From the NCBI RefSeq assembly GCF_014697475.1, contig NZ_JACJRV010000001.1, positions 372,001 to 436,000 of the forward strand: a stretch of DNA of 64,000 nucleotides. Direction: 5' to 3'. Positions 63,255 through 64,000 of the stretch are shown piece after piece; positions within the stretch are counted from its first letter, which is position 1; each line of letters opens with the position of its first letter. The notes beneath the pieces are model-generated. The model did not search any database. It saw nothing but the letters and a program-made list of their open reading frames with translations, and had not been told where the DNA came from. Source of the stretch: Nostoc sp. FACHB-152 (GTDB taxonomy: Bacteria > Cyanobacteriota > Cyanobacteriia > Cyanobacteriales > Nostocaceae). The position numbers and the translations under genes are program-made.

Positions 63255-64000
63255 GTTTAGGCAGAGTTTTATTTACAAATCATCAGCTTGTTCATTTTTC
63301 TGGCTCTGAGCTTGTTACGCTTGATTTAGCAACTGAATTTAAAGCCCAAGGATGGGATGTATATGTAGCAACTTTTATCTTTGATGGGGAAATAGAAAAA
63401 TGCTTTAAACAAAATAACATTAATGTTTTTAATATATTAAATGAGCCAATCCCCATCAAAGAATTCGATTTATTTTGGGCGCATCACTTTCCTGTTGTAA
63501 TTAAATGCTTATTAGAAGATAAAATCAAAGCAAAATCAATTGTATTGAGCAGTTTATCTCCATATGAACCTCTAGAAACAGTACCTTTTTTTCATAACTA
63601 TGCAGACTTAATTGTATGTAACTCAGAAGAAACAAAAGCAGCCTTATCATTAAGCTCTGAAAAGGAGAATCTAGAGAAATTATTTGTATTTAACAATTCT
63701 GTGCCTGCTAACTTTTTTGAATTTTCTGTAACGCGCAAACCTCAGGAGTTACCTACTTTATCTAAGGTGGCTGTAATTTCTAATCACCCCCCCCAAGAAA
63801 TTTTAGATACGATTAAAATATTGAAAAAAAATGGTATTATTGTTGATTTAATAGGGATTGTAGGCAAACCTGTATTAGTTAACAAGGAATTATTAAGTAC
63901 TTATGATGCAGTTATAACTATTGGGCGTACAGTACAGCATTGTATGGCATTAAAAATACCAGTATTTTGCTATGACCATTTTGGTGGCCCTGGCTGGCTA
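63251..64000 (+). CDS. Probable glycosyltransferase, 3' end beyond the window
   Basis: Open for all 250 codons from the ATG at 63251 (overlapping the previous stop as ATGA) to the last base. It begins LGRVLFTNHQLVHFSGSELV and TLDLATEFKAQGWDVYVATF, the Rossmann start of GT-B glycosyltransferases (compare family 1/4). Later parts include FHNYADLIVCNSEETKAALS and TYDAVITIGRTVQHCMALKI, the latter like the second-domain 'invisible to the eye' region before the acceptor loop. A C8 run at about 63786 keeps frame (Asn-His-Pro-Pro). The activity class is inferred. Confidence 0.75.
   Translation, partial: MSLGRVLFTNHQLVHFSGSELVTLDLATEFKAQGWDVYVATFIFDGEIEKCFKQNNINVFNILNEPIPIKEFDLFWAHHFPVVIKCLLEDKIKAKSIVLSSLSPYEPLETVPFFHNYADLIVCNSEETKAALSLSSEKENLEKLFVFNNSVPANFFEFSVTRKPQELPTLSKVAVISNHPPQEILDTIKILKKNGIIVDLIGIVGKPVLVNKELLSTYDAVITIGRTVQHCMALKIPVFCYDHFGGPGWL

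Overview
The window looks like chromosomal DNA of a filamentous, probably heterocystous, cyanobacterium of the Nostoc/Anabaena/Calothrix type. The evidence is the dense HIP1 octamers (GCGATCGC), the heptameric tandem repeats and GC-rich foldback repeats between genes, and genes of oxygenic phototrophs: psbU, chlG, petP, btpA, a PucC-family carrier, a VKOR-thioredoxin fusion and a rimO-crhR pair. I saw no rRNA, tRNA, CRISPR array or intact insertion sequence.

Layout. 1-5 kb: the 3' part of infC, a large membrane/HEAT-repeat protein, and an FAD oxidoreductase of the type usually fused to SelD. 5.3-10.2 kb: two pentapeptide-repeat proteins, then on the other strand a NACHT NTPase with an N-terminal HTH. 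10.5-18.3 kb: a three-gene signalling cluster on the minus strand (CBS + ten PAS histidine kinase, receiver-EAL, receiver-kinase). 18.7-25.2 kb: a GH10-like glycoside hydrolase carrying in-frame repeat DNA, a PDZ/radical-SAM protein, UppP and a DUF3120 membrane protein. 25.1-33.4 kb: the most unusual part. After two gene remnants comes a tight plus-strand operon of a four-helix membrane protein, a nucleoside phosphorylase-SIR2 fusion, and a 1530-residue protein with two P-loops and 14 WD40 blades. I read it as a STAND-type biological-conflict (probably anti-phage) system. 33.4-49.1 kb: housekeeping and photosynthesis genes (glgX, psbU, nadB, a CHASE2-PAS-GGDEF cyclase, VKOR-Trx, btpA, rimO-crhR, an aldo/keto reductase). 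49.2-50.8 kb: small decayed genes, namely a DUF6887-like ORF whose start codon is ACG and the tail of an aspartic protease beside its usual small partner. 50.9-58.4 kb: PucC-like carrier, inositol phosphatase family protein, alcohol dehydrogenase, chlG, an ArsA-like ATPase with an altered P-loop, and petP. 58.5-60 kb: two tandem Uma2 genes. 60.3-64 kb: the start of a polysaccharide export and glycosyltransferase operon that runs off the window.

How the parts relate. In the candidate defence operon the WD40/STAND protein would be the sensor and switch, and the phosphorylase-SIR2 and membrane proteins the effectors. The SIR2 part lacks the expected catalytic histidine, so the phosphorylase domain may be the active one. 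The signalling cluster probably passes a multi-PAS input to a c-di-GMP phosphodiesterase. The last four genes form an ABC export system whose ATPase has a Wzt-like C-terminal substrate domain, followed by translationally overlapping glycosyltransferases.

Repeat DNA has shaped several genes: it sits inside the glycoside hydrolase gene and forms the 3' ends of the HEAT and NACHT genes. All family assignments come from reading motifs, not from database searches.
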